A stretch of 64,000 bases of DNA from an uncultured Phycisphaerae bacterium (GTDB lineage: Bacteria > Planctomycetota > Phycisphaerae > UBA1845 > Fen-1342), in the NCBI GenBank assembly GCA_937928595.1, contig CALGJV010000014.1:1-64000 (forward strand), in the 5' to 3' direction. The translations under genes and the position numbers were made by a program. This document shows positions 1-7,423 of this stretch, one piece after another. Positions within the stretch are counted from its first letter, which is position 1; every line of letters starts with the position of its first letter. The notes beneath the pieces were generated by a model, which was given only the letters and a program-made list of their open reading frames with translations, was not told where the DNA came from and searched no databases.

Positions 1-270
1 GTCGGCGAGCTTGACGGCGAGCGTCTTCACGCGGTGCGGCCGGCGGACCTTCACCGCCCCGGATTTCGCCAGCGCTTCAAGGGCGCGCTGCATCGCCTTG
101 CGGTCGGCTTCGGTCGCGCCGCCGGATTCCCACGGCACGCCGCCCTTGGCGAACGCACGACGGGCGAAGTAGACGTTCGTCGGCCGGGGGCGGTTCCAGG
201 TGCGGCTTGGAATCCAAACCGCGTCCGTGTCGGCGAGCACTTGCACGAGACTCGAAGTTCTCAGGTCCAT
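1..270 (-). CDS. Hypothetical integrated-element protein, 3' end outside window
   Basis: An open frame runs from an ATG at 270 to the window edge (90 codons, no stop). An AAGGG Shine-Dalgarno core lies about 7 bases upstream. Codon use is clean, with readable composition such as VWIPSRTWNRP and TEADRKAMQRALEALAKSG, which suggests a small DNA-associated or winged-helix-like accessory protein. It is the third gene of a minus-strand run that starts at the tRNA-Gly fragment, so it probably belongs to the integrated element. I do not recognise the family, and the C-terminus is not visible. Confidence 0.6.
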   Translation of the reverse strand, partial: MDLRTSSLVQVLADTDAVWIPSRTWNRPRPTNVYFARRAFAKGGVPWESGGATEADRKAMQRALEALAKSGAVKVRRPHRVKTLAVKLAD

Positions 271-300
271 TTCTAAGCCCTTGTTATGTCACAACTTGTG

Positions 301-513
301 TCACCCCATATCCGCGGCTGTTCCCGCGGGCATCAGGAAGAAATCCCGCCAGGAAGGACCCCGCGAACAGCAGACAAGCCGTGTCATTCTCTGTCCCGTA
401 ACCGGTTCGTTCGCGTTCTGCGGCCCGCTGGCGCGTTCGGCGTGTCTTCCGGTACGTCGAGCCGACCCGACGGCGCAGCGTGCCACGGCGCGGCGGTTCC
501 GTGCGTGCATCAT
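301..513 (-). CDS. Possible small hypothetical protein
   Basis: A 70-codon frame whose ATG overlaps the stop of the preceding small ORF in an ATGA arrangement, typical of translational coupling. The product is Arg-rich with no recognisable domain. The only support is the overlap and its position between two better-supported frames on the same strand, so it may be noncoding. Confidence 0.3.
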   Translation of the reverse strand: MMHARNRRAVARCAVGSARRTGRHAERASGPQNANEPVTGQRMTRLVCCSRGPSWRDFFLMPAGTAADMG

Positions 514-830
514 GGCTTCCCCTTCGCGGTCTGGTCGCCGAGCAGCCGACGCACCGCTTCGGCCCGTTCGGTGTCGGTGAGTGGCAAGCGGGCGAGCATG
601 GCGACGGCTTCGGCGAAGTGTCCGCCCGCACCGTCGGCGTCGCCCGTGATCACCGCGCCGGTCGCGGTTGCCGTCGCCGCCTCAGCCGGTCCGCCGCGCT
701 CGATTTCCGCCCCGTCGGTACAAGCGTTGGTACAAGCGTTCGCCGGAGTGCTCGTAAGCTCTTGCGGATGCACATCTTCCGTGCGGCATTCGCAGCTTCC
801 CAAGCTGGACGTCGTGGGTTCGAATCCCAT
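510..830 (-). CDS. Small hypothetical protein starting inside the tRNA-Gly fragment
   Basis: 106 codons. The first dozen residues (MGFEPTTSSLGSC) are the antisense translation of the tRNA T-arm and anticodon arm. This is a familiar annotation artefact, so the true start may be further in. The C-terminal third (AMLARLPLTDTERAEAVRRLLGDQ) has an amphipathic-helix pattern that looks like real coding sequence. It reads away from the recombinase gene on the other side of the tRNA fragment. No function can be assigned. Confidence 0.45.
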   Translation of the reverse strand: MGFEPTTSSLGSCECRTEDVHPQELTSTPANACTNACTDGAEIERGGPAEAATATATGAVITGDADGAGGHFAEAVAMLARLPLTDTERAEAVRRLLGDQTAKGKP

Positions 831-838
831 CGCCCGCT
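792..838 (+). other. 3' half of tRNA-Gly(CCC), likely attachment-site remnant
   Basis: The anticodon arm (GCAGC, loop TTCCCAA, GCTGG, one mismatch) gives anticodon CCC. It is followed by a T-arm with stem GTGGG/CCCAT and loop TTCGAAT, then the acceptor strand CGCCCGC and discriminator T. The matching 5' acceptor strand (expected GCGGGCG) and a D-arm are absent upstream, and no CCA is encoded. A tRNA 3' half next to a tyrosine recombinase gene is the normal footprint of an element integrated at a tRNA gene, so this is read as an att core left by integration or excision, not a working tRNA. Confidence 0.75.
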
Positions 839-913
839 GTTGACGTAACTAACGCGGACCACGCCAGTTGCGTGGACCCGCCTGCGGGCGGAGCGGCCGT
901 AATCCGAGGCCCA

Positions 914-937
914 AACGCGAGTAGTACTACTCGCGTT
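914..937. promoter_or_regulatory. Perfect 24-base palindrome upstream of the recombinase
   Basis: AACGCGAGTAGT is followed directly by its exact reverse complement, with no spacer. It lies 14 bases before the recombinase ATG and just upstream of the GGAGG ribosome-binding site. It could be an operator for a dimeric repressor, a binding site for the recombinase itself, or a hairpin hiding translation initiation. Confidence 0.6.
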
Positions 938-951
938 ACGGAGGACGGCCG

Positions 952-1647
952 ATGCCCGTCAAGAAACCACCCCGAATTCCCAAGCTCCGCACCCACAAGG
1001 CCACCGGCCAGGGTTACGTCGTGCTCAACGGCCAGGCGATCTACCTCGGCCGCGCCAGCCTGCCCGAGACCGAACGGCGCTATCACCAGGTGATCGCCGA
1101 GTGGCTCGCGAACGACCGCCAGTCCCGCGTCGCACCCGAGCAGTTCACGGTCAAGGAGTTCATCGCCCGCTACTGGCTTTACGCCCAAAAGGATTCCCGC
1201 GACCTCGAAGGGAATGTCTCCCGCGAGCGGAAGAACATCCGCGACGCGGTCAGGCCGGTGAGGGAGCGTCTCGCGATGATGCCGGCGGCCAAGTTCGGAC
1301 CGCGAGCGCTGCGAACCGTGCGGCAAAAGATGATCGACGCGGGCCCGTGCCGACGCAACATCAACTGCCGCATCGGTCGGATCAAGCGCGTATTCCGCTG
1401 GGCGGCGAGCGAGGAGCTCATTCCCGGCGAGGTGTACCACGCCCTCCTGTCGGTCGAGGACTTGCGCCGCGGGCGTTGCGAGGCGAACGAGTGTCAGCCG
1501 GTTCGGCCGGTGCCCGACGCGCACGTAGGAGGCATCAAGCCCCTCGTGAGCCGCCAGGTCTGGGCCATAATTGAGCTCCAGCGGTCGACCGGGGCGCGAC
1601 CGGGCGAAATCGCGATCATCCGGCCGATCGACGGGGGGGCTGTCTAA
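952..1647 (+). CDS. Truncated tyrosine recombinase / integrase
   Basis: A 231-residue product. The first ~60 residues form a short basic N-terminal segment, residues ~60-170 resemble a SAM-like core-binding domain, and the catalytic domain starts near residue 200. The frame contains the box I segment TGARPGEI with its catalytic Arg and then stops within about ten residues. The His-x-x-Arg box and nucleophilic Tyr of the family (normally about 350-420 residues) are missing. The start is supported by GGAGG 7 bases upstream. It sits beside the tRNA-Gly half and is probably a remnant of the enzyme that used that site. It is unlikely to be catalytically active. Confidence 0.85.
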   Translation: MPVKKPPRIPKLRTHKATGQGYVVLNGQAIYLGRASLPETERRYHQVIAEWLANDRQSRVAPEQFTVKEFIARYWLYAQKDSRDLEGNVSRERKNIRDAVRPVRERLAMMPAAKFGPRALRTVRQKMIDAGPCRRNINCRIGRIKRVFRWAASEELIPGEVYHALLSVEDLRRGRCEANECQPVRPVPDAHVGGIKPLVSRQVWAIIELQRSTGARPGEIAIIRPIDGGAV

Positions 1648-1726
1648 ACAACTCCGAACTATCGCGGTGAGTGTGAGTCATGGTGTGTCGTGGTCATTCG
1701 GGGGCCTGCCGTCCGGCCCCGCGCGC

Positions 1727-2167
1727 TCAGGCCGGCATCGGAGGTGGACGGTTCCGCCCGCCCCAGTAGGCCCGCACGTCGTGAATCAGCGTGCGGTATT
1801 CGTCGAACTCCAGCGGCTTGACCAGAAAGCTGTTGGCGTAGTTGGCGTATGCCCGGGTGCGGTCGCGCTCGCCGTCGGAGCCGCTGAAGACGATCACCGG
1901 CGTGGTGCGCAACTGCGGGTCGGCCTTGATCTCGCGTAGCACTTCGTGTCCGTCCATCGTCCCCAGCCGCAGGTCGAGCAGCACCACCGTCGGCCGCGGG
2001 ACCGCGGCGAAGGGCCCCTCGCGCCGCAGGTAGGCCAGCGCCGCCGGGCCATCCGCGACCCGAGCGACCGTGTCGCGGCTGTTGCCCTCGGCGACCAGCA
2101 GACGAACGAGTTCCGCCTGAGTATCGTCGTCCTCGACCAGCAGGAAATGAACCGGACTCTGCGGCAT
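1727..2167 (-). CDS. Single-domain response regulator (Rcp1/CheY-like)
   Basis: 146 residues consisting of one receiver domain. The acidic pocket is VEDDD near residues 11-15, the phospho-acceptor is Asp65 in VVLLDLRLG, and the conserved Lys is in FLVKPLEF. There is no output domain, so it probably relays phosphate or controls a partner protein. The start at MPQSPVHF is preferred because GGAGG lies 6-7 bases upstream and the receiver fold begins there; a longer reading adds about 50 low-quality residues. It lies 186 bases beyond the molybdenum operon on the same strand, and no kinase is adjacent. Confidence 0.85.
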   Translation of the reverse strand: MPQSPVHFLLVEDDDTQAELVRLLVAEGNSRDTVARVADGPAALAYLRREGPFAAVPRPTVVLLDLRLGTMDGHEVLREIKADPQLRTTPVIVFSGSDGERDRTRAYANYANSFLVKPLEFDEYRTLIHDVRAYWGGRNRPPPMPA

Positions 2168-2353
2168 CGCGCCCTCCGCACCTGGTACGCTTGTCTCGCC
2201 AACAAGCCTCCACCGCATCATCGGCCGGCAGGCCGTCGGTCGACCCGCGTCGGCGGCTTGCAGCGCAAGATTCGCGGCCCGGTGTCGGCAGCGGCCGCAC
2301 AACCCGGACGCGGCCGGACGATTCACGCCGGCCGCGGCGGCCGAACTGAGGCG

Positions 2354-3343
2354 TCAGGCCCCCTCACCCGGCGCCGCAAAGCGCCCGGAGGCGGCCGGCG
2401 CGGCGTCGGGCGGGCGGTGACTCGTGTGGCCGCGGAGCAACGCGACGGCGTGCGGAATGACTTGCAGGACGGCGGTCAGGTTCTCGACCGCGCCCCGCTC
2501 GCTGCCGGGCAGGTTGAGAATCAGGGTCGCCCCGGCGATGCCGCAGACGCCGCGCTGCAACAGCGCGTGGGGCACGTGCGGGCGCGACGCGGCGCGCATC
2601 GCCTCGGCCAGCCCCGGCACTTCGCGGTTGATCACGGTGCGCGTGGCCTCCGGCGTCACGTCGCGGGGTCCGCAGCCCGTGCCGCCGACGGTTACGACCA
2701 GGTCGAGCCCGCGCTCGACTAGCTCGCGTAGTGTGCCGGCGATCGCCTCGGATTCGTCCGGCACGAGCGGGGCCGCGGCCACTCTGGCCCGCAGCTCGCG
2801 CTCCAGCAAGCCGGCCGCCGCCGGCCCCGCCGTATCCTGCATGCGCCCCGCGGCACAGCGGTCGGAAACCGTCAGCACGCCCGCTTGGATGACGTCCCGC
2901 GGGACGAGGTGCTCCACCGCGACCGGCGCACCGCGCGCGACCTCGCCGCCGGTCACGACGCGTGCGAACAGCCCGGCCCGCGGCATGATGCAATCACCGG
3001 TCTGGTGGAAAATGGCGCAGCGGTGGTGACAAACTTTGCCGACCTGCGTGATTTCCAGCTCGGCGGGTCCAACCCGCAGACGCGTGCCGATGCCGAGCTG
3101 CTCCAGCGGGAGCCCGGCGACCACGAGGTTCTCGCCGAAGGCCCCGGGCTTCAGACTCAAACCGCGAGCCCGCATCGTCTGGATATCCGCGTCGGACAGG
3201 AGACTGACCTGCCGGTGTCCGGGGCCCGCGTGGGCGTCGCCCTCGACGCCGTGATCCTCCCGCAGCCGCACCACCGGAACTACGACCTTGGGCGTGCCCT
3301 TGCGGTCCGACCGGCACACATGGAGCACCTCGGCGAACTGCAT
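2354..3343 (-). CDS. mogA: MOSC domain - MogA/MoaB fusion (molybdopterin adenylyltransferase)
   Basis: 329 residues with two domains. Residues 1 to ~160 are a MOSC domain (KPGAFGENLVV, CHHRCAIFHQTGDCIM), a family that binds Mo-pterin or handles sulfur of the cofactor. Residues ~165-310 are a MogA/MoaB-type fold with the GGTGCGPRDVTPEAT motif, which adenylylates molybdopterin before Mo insertion by MoeA. The ATG shares one base with the moaC stop (TGATG), indicating coupled translation. Joining the two functions in one chain is uncommon. It is the distal gene of the cofactor operon. Confidence 0.9.
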   Translation of the reverse strand: MQFAEVLHVCRSDRKGTPKVVVPVVRLREDHGVEGDAHAGPGHRQVSLLSDADIQTMRARGLSLKPGAFGENLVVAGLPLEQLGIGTRLRVGPAELEITQVGKVCHHRCAIFHQTGDCIMPRAGLFARVVTGGEVARGAPVAVEHLVPRDVIQAGVLTVSDRCAAGRMQDTAGPAAAGLLERELRARVAAAPLVPDESEAIAGTLRELVERGLDLVVTVGGTGCGPRDVTPEATRTVINREVPGLAEAMRAASRPHVPHALLQRGVCGIAGATLILNLPGSERGAVENLTAVLQVIPHAVALLRGHTSHRPPDAAPAASGRFAAPGEGA

Positions 3344-3840
3344 CACGAAACCTCCGGTGCTCCGAGGGCGTCGGGTGCGGCGTAGGTGCCCGAGCGGCCA
3401 CCGGACTTGCTGAGCAGGCGGACCTGCTGAAGAACCATCGTGCGCGAGAGCGCTTTCAGCATATCGTAGAGCGTGAGGCCGGCGATCGTCGCGGCCGTGA
3501 GGGCTTCCATCTCCACGCCGGTGGCGGCGCGCGTGGCCGCGGTCGCGACGATGCGAATCCGATCGGCACCGCTTTCGAAGTCCACGGAAACGTGATCGAG
3601 CGGCAGCAGGTGACACAGCGGGACGAGCTCGGCCGTGCGTTTGGCCGCCAGGATCCCGGCGAGGCGCGCCGTCTCGAAGACGTTGCCCTTAGGCGTGCAT
3701 CCGGAGGCGATGGCGGCGATGACGTCGGGTCCGGTGACGAGAACCGCCTCCGCGGCAGCCCGGCGTGAGGTCGTGGGCTTGTCGCCCACGTCGACCATTC
3801 GAATCCGACCGGCGTCGTCGAGGTGCGTCATATCACCCAT
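3343..3840 (-). CDS. moaC: Cyclic pyranopterin monophosphate synthase MoaC
   Basis: 165 residues, the normal length for MoaC. Characteristic stretches are MVDVGDKP near the N-terminus, KGNVFETARLAGI, the CHLLPLDH motif and GVEMEALTAA. With MoaA it converts GTP to cyclic pyranopterin monophosphate, the first step of molybdopterin synthesis in the cytoplasm. It lies between moeA (30-base gap) and the MOSC-MogA gene (1-base overlap). moaD and moaE are not in this window and must be elsewhere. Confidence 0.95.
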   Translation of the reverse strand: MGDMTHLDDAGRIRMVDVGDKPTTSRRAAAEAVLVTGPDVIAAIASGCTPKGNVFETARLAGILAAKRTAELVPLCHLLPLDHVSVDFESGADRIRIVATAATRAATGVEMEALTAATIAGLTLYDMLKALSRTMVLQQVRLLSKSGGRSGTYAAPDALGAPEVS

Positions 3841-3870
3841 GACTGCTCCTTGGCGGGCAGGCCCCGCTTT

Positions 3871-5061
3871 TCAGTCCAGCCGGTAGAAGGGTACCGGGTC
3901 TCCTGCGACGGCGGAGAGCCCGACGTCCAGTCGGGCCAGAGCGGACGCGCGCGCGGCGGTCACCAAGTCGTGCGACCCGCGCCAGTCCAGGAGACGGACA
4001 ACCGGCGGGTGGGTCGCGGTTTCCAGTTGCGCGGGCGCCAGGACCGTGCGGTCGGCGTCGTTGCGCGCGGGGTGCGCCAGCACGCCCGCCTCCGGTTGCT
4101 CGTCGAGCGCTGCGGGCACACCGGAGAGAGCTTGGGCGAGGGGTCGCCCGAACAGCCGCCAGGCGACCAAGGCGGCCACCGGGTTTCCGGGCAGACCGAC
4201 GATCCAGGCGCGGCCACGACGGGCCGCGAGTGTCGGCTTGCCGGGCTTGATGCGGGCGTGCTGGAAGAGAAGCCGCGCTCCGATGCCCTCCAGCGTACGC
4301 GGGACGAGGTCGTAGTCGCCGACGGAGGCGCCGCCGGACGTGAGCACGAGGTCGGCGGCGGTCAAGGCACGCTCCAGCGCGGCGCCCAGGGGCTCAGTGT
4401 CGTCGGGCGCGTGCGCGACCAGCACCACCGGGAAACCGGCCCGGCGGGCGAGGGCCGCGAGCATCACGCCGTTGGAGTCGCGGATCTGCCCGGGCGCGGG
4501 CCGCTGCTCCGGCGGGACGAGCTCGGAGCCCGTCGTGAGCACGGCCACCCGGGCGCGCGGCACGACACGCACCGGAGTGGCTCCGGCGGCGGCGAGCAGG
4601 GCGATGAGCTGCGGCGTAACCTCATCCCCAGGCCCGGCCAACCGGGCCCCGACCCGACAGAGCTCGCCACGCCGGCGGATGAAGGCTGCGCACGGCGTGG
4701 GCGACAGCTCGACCGAGCCATCCGGGCGGCGGATCGCCTGCTCCTGGGGTACGACGAGGTCGGCACCCGCTGGAAGCATCGCGCCCGTGAAGATCCGCGC
4801 TGCGGTCCCGGGGGCGAGCGGCGCCGGCGAATTTTCGGCGCGGATTTCGGCCACGACCGGCAAGGGCCCCCCTATCGCGACATCGGCGGCGCGCACGGCG
4901 TAGCCGTCCATTACGGCGACATCGGCCGGCGGCAGGTCGAGATCGGCGCGCGGCGACTCCACGAGCCGACACCCGAGCGCGTCGGCCAGCGACACGCTGA
5001 CGGCGGGTAGCGGCCGCACTTCGGCGGACAATCGTTCACGGACGGCGGCGATGGTCAGCAT
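3871..5061 (-). CDS. moeA: Molybdopterin molybdenumtransferase MoeA
   Basis: 396 residues, typical length. Hallmarks are VMDGYAV around residue 51, IFTGAMLPAGAD, the MoCF-domain motif TSGGASVGDYD and the later LPGNPVAA. MoeA inserts molybdate into adenylylated molybdopterin made by the MogA domain. It is in the same operon as moaC downstream and the molybdate permease upstream, so supply, activation and insertion of molybdenum are encoded together. Confidence 0.95.
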   Translation of the reverse strand: MLTIAAVRERLSAEVRPLPAVSVSLADALGCRLVESPRADLDLPPADVAVMDGYAVRAADVAIGGPLPVVAEIRAENSPAPLAPGTAARIFTGAMLPAGADLVVPQEQAIRRPDGSVELSPTPCAAFIRRRGELCRVGARLAGPGDEVTPQLIALLAAAGATPVRVVPRARVAVLTTGSELVPPEQRPAPGQIRDSNGVMLAALARRAGFPVVLVAHAPDDTEPLGAALERALTAADLVLTSGGASVGDYDLVPRTLEGIGARLLFQHARIKPGKPTLAARRGRAWIVGLPGNPVAALVAWRLFGRPLAQALSGVPAALDEQPEAGVLAHPARNDADRTVLAPAQLETATHPPVVRLLDWRGSHDLVTAARASALARLDVGLSAVAGDPVPFYRLD

Positions 5062-5104
5062 GGTGCCCTCCGAGCGACGCGCGCCGGGCCGGCCAGCCGC
5101 CGGG

Positions 5105-6265
5105 TCAGGCGGATCTCCCGCACGCGGCGGACTGCAACGCCGGCAGCCAGCGGGCCACGTGGTACGCCGCCGTGCCGACGACCAGGCCGACGACGAAGCC
5201 CTGCGGGACGCCTACGGCGAGGATCGCGACCAGCAGCGCGATGGTGACGTCGCGCGGTGCCCCGGCGACGTCGCCGACGAGACGCATCAGCACCAACGCC
5301 TCGAACACCAGCGCGACGCCCAGGATGGGAAGCGGGAACACCTCCAGCGCCTGGGACGCGACGCCGCCGAGCAACAGCCCGAGCACGACGTACGCAACGC
5401 CATAGATCACGACGGAGCCGCCGGTGCGCGCGCCGAAGGCGTAGTGCCCGGCCAGCCCGCCGCAGCCGTGGCAAACCGGCACCCCACCGAGCAAGGGCGC
5501 GATGAGATTCATCAGGCCGTATGTCACTCCCAGCCGGCGAATCGAGAGCGGGCGGCCGGGAAACAGATCGGCCACCGTCTGCCGCGTCGCGATCAGCGAG
5601 TTGGACAGCGAGAGCGGCAATTGCGGCAACGCCAGGACCACCGCGCCCGCGAGGATGTCGCTCCAGCCCGACAGACGGAGCTGCGGGAGCCGGAACCCCA
5701 CCCCGGCGATCACCGCCGCCCCGTCTAACCGCCAGACGAGCGCGTAGGCCGCGCCCACGGCGATGAGGACCAGGCCGGCCGGCACCCGGCGGTTGCGCGC
5801 CAGTATGAGCATCAGGACGAAGCCGACCGCGGCCAACCCCCAGCCGGAGAGGCCATGGGCCGGGATGTACTGCCGCAGCGCCAGGTTCGCCAACGAGAGG
5901 CCCAAGCCGAGCTGCACTCCGCGGACAACGCAGCGCGGAATAATCCGCACCAACCCCTCCAGCAGCCCGCTCAGACTGAGAAGCAGCACGGCGGCGCCGA
6001 TCGCCAGCCCCGCACCGTGGAGCGTTTCTCCCGGGATGCGCTGCGCGATGACCAGCACCGCCATCATCTTCAGCGGCTGCACCGGCATCGGCAGGCCATA
6101 CAGCAGACCGTTGAGGATCTGTAGCAAACCGAAGACCGTAAACACGCTGGCGGCGTCCAGCCCGGCCGCCGCGATCATGCCGACCAGCAGCGGCAGATCG
6201 GTGCCGATGTCGCCGAAGCTTCCGGCGAACTCGTGGCGATCGAAGCGGAGCCAGTCCCGTTTCAT
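5105..6265 (-). CDS. MOT1-type molybdate/sulfate permease
   Basis: 386 residues, almost entirely hydrophobic with about ten membrane segments. The opening FDRHEFAGSFGDIGTDLPLL and the second-half segment GGVPVCHGCGGLAGHYAFGA are the paired signatures of the MOT1 branch of SulP-like transporters, known for high-affinity molybdate uptake. The start is the ATG overlapping the mobA stop in ATGA; longer readings run through mobA in another frame. Position inside the cofactor operon supports molybdate as substrate. Confidence 0.88.
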   Translation of the reverse strand: MKRDWLRFDRHEFAGSFGDIGTDLPLLVGMIAAAGLDAASVFTVFGLLQILNGLLYGLPMPVQPLKMMAVLVIAQRIPGETLHGAGLAIGAAVLLLSLSGLLEGLVRIIPRCVVRGVQLGLGLSLANLALRQYIPAHGLSGWGLAAVGFVLMLILARNRRVPAGLVLIAVGAAYALVWRLDGAAVIAGVGFRLPQLRLSGWSDILAGAVVLALPQLPLSLSNSLIATRQTVADLFPGRPLSIRRLGVTYGLMNLIAPLLGGVPVCHGCGGLAGHYAFGARTGGSVVIYGVAYVVLGLLLGGVASQALEVFPLPILGVALVFEALVLMRLVGDVAGAPRDVTIALLVAILAVGVPQGFVVGLVVGTAAYHVARWLPALQSAACGRSA

Positions 6266-6891
6266 GGCGCGGTCTCGCAGACGACGTGTGCGAGGCTGGC
6301 GGGGGCCAGCAGGCGTGCCAGGTCCTCCGGCGTGTTCACGTTGGTCAATTCGCGCTCGCACACGGCATCCGGGGTCAGCACGCGCACCCGGCCGGCCCGC
6401 AGGACCGCATGCAGGCTGGCCCGGCCGTGCGTCAGCTCGTGCGTGACCGCCGTCCGCAGGCGCGGGTGGTACAGCGCGCAACAGGGGTGATAAGCGGAGC
6501 CTTGCCCCGCCCGAGCGAAAACGACCGCGTCGACGTCGGGAGCGCGAGCGCGCAGCAGGCGGCGCAGCAACACCGGGCCCAGCCAACCCAGATCGCAGGC
6601 CAGCAACAGGACCCAGCGGTCGCGGGCGGCCTCGAGCGCACGGTCGAGTCCCGCCAGGGGGCCGCGCTCCGGCTGGGCGTCGGCCAGACACGGCACCCGA
6701 CGCAACGCCTCGGGCAGCGGCCCGGGGCCGCCCAGCAGAACCACCTCTCGAACGACGCGCCGCGCGGTGCGCACGACGTGCTCGAGAAAGGTCCGGGATT
6801 CGGGGTGCGGCAGGAGGGCCTTGGGCCGGCCCATCCGCACGCTCCGGCCGCCCACGAGGACACCGGCGATGACGTCATCAAGCCGACGCAT
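6262..6891 (-). CDS. mobA: Molybdenum cofactor guanylyltransferase MobA
   Basis: 209 residues. The nucleotidyltransferase signature is near the N-terminus (AGVLVGGRSVRMGRPKALL), followed by ERGPLAGLDRAL and the metal-binding LLACDLGWL. MobA couples GMP to Mo-molybdopterin to form the bis-MGD cofactor used by DMSO-reductase-family enzymes. This fits the molybdopterin oxidoreductase upstream in the same operon. It overlaps the preceding MOSC gene by 14 bases. Confidence 0.9.
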   Translation of the reverse strand: MRRLDDVIAGVLVGGRSVRMGRPKALLPHPESRTFLEHVVRTARRVVREVVLLGGPGPLPEALRRVPCLADAQPERGPLAGLDRALEAARDRWVLLLACDLGWLGPVLLRRLLRARAPDVDAVVFARAGQGSAYHPCCALYHPRLRTAVTHELTHGRASLHAVLRAGRVRVLTPDAVCERELTNVNTPEDLARLLAPASLAHVVCETAP

Positions 6892-7393
6892 CGGCGCTCC
6901 GCTGCGACGGGGACGAAGCCGCGGCCCGCCGGGCGATGCGCTGCCCCGGGAACACGCGTCCGGCGGTCAGCACCCGCGCGAAGTACCCGCAGCGACCGAC
7001 GACGGCCTGCTGAATCGTGGGGTGGATGGCGTCCAGAACGTAGCAGGGTTTGCGCGTTTCGGTCAGCTCAAGCACCGGACCGTCCTCAAAACACAGCACG
7101 TCGCCGGGGGCCATTCGCTGTACGTGCAGGCCGCGTACGGTCACATTTTCGCCCAGCGTGCCGGGCTCGACGGGGTAGCCTTCCGCCCGGAGCTGGTCGA
7201 GCAGCTCGAGGTCCTGGATGCACACGGCGCGGTGCGGCCGGCGGTGCTTCTCGTGGTTGTGCCCGTCGCCGACCAGCCCATCGACGCCCACTTCGGCGAC
7301 GTCGACGGGGCGCTTGGGTACGCCGCCGGGCGAGACGCAAACGGCCACGACGTTCGGAGCCTCCGGCGGGCTCGAAGTATCACTGGAACTCAT
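6878..7393 (-). CDS. MOSC domain protein
   Basis: 171 residues forming one MOSC domain: VDGLVGDGHNHEKHRRPHRAV, GTLGENVTVRGL and a single Cys in KPCYVLD. It may act as a sulfur carrier or Mo-pterin binding factor in cofactor maturation. The start is taken at MSSSDTSSPPE because AAAGGAG lies 7 bases upstream; the nine extra codons before it lack a ribosome-binding site. This is the second MOSC domain in the operon, the other being fused to MogA. Confidence 0.85.
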   Translation of the reverse strand: MSSSDTSSPPEAPNVVAVCVSPGGVPKRPVDVAEVGVDGLVGDGHNHEKHRRPHRAVCIQDLELLDQLRAEGYPVEPGTLGENVTVRGLHVQRMAPGDVLCFEDGPVLELTETRKPCYVLDAIHPTIQQAVVGRCGYFARVLTAGRVFPGQRIARRAAASSPSQRSADASA

Positions 7394-7423
7394 ACGCACG
7401 CTCCTTTCGCCACCGCGCAAGCC

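Noticed and set aside
770-838. Intact tRNA-Gly
   Set aside because: The 5' acceptor strand and D-arm are missing; only the 3' half folds.
3344-3616. N-terminal extension of the MOSC-MogA protein
   Set aside because: The extra ~90 residues are Arg/His-rich and lie wholly within moaC in another frame; the ATG overlapping the moaC stop is the natural start.
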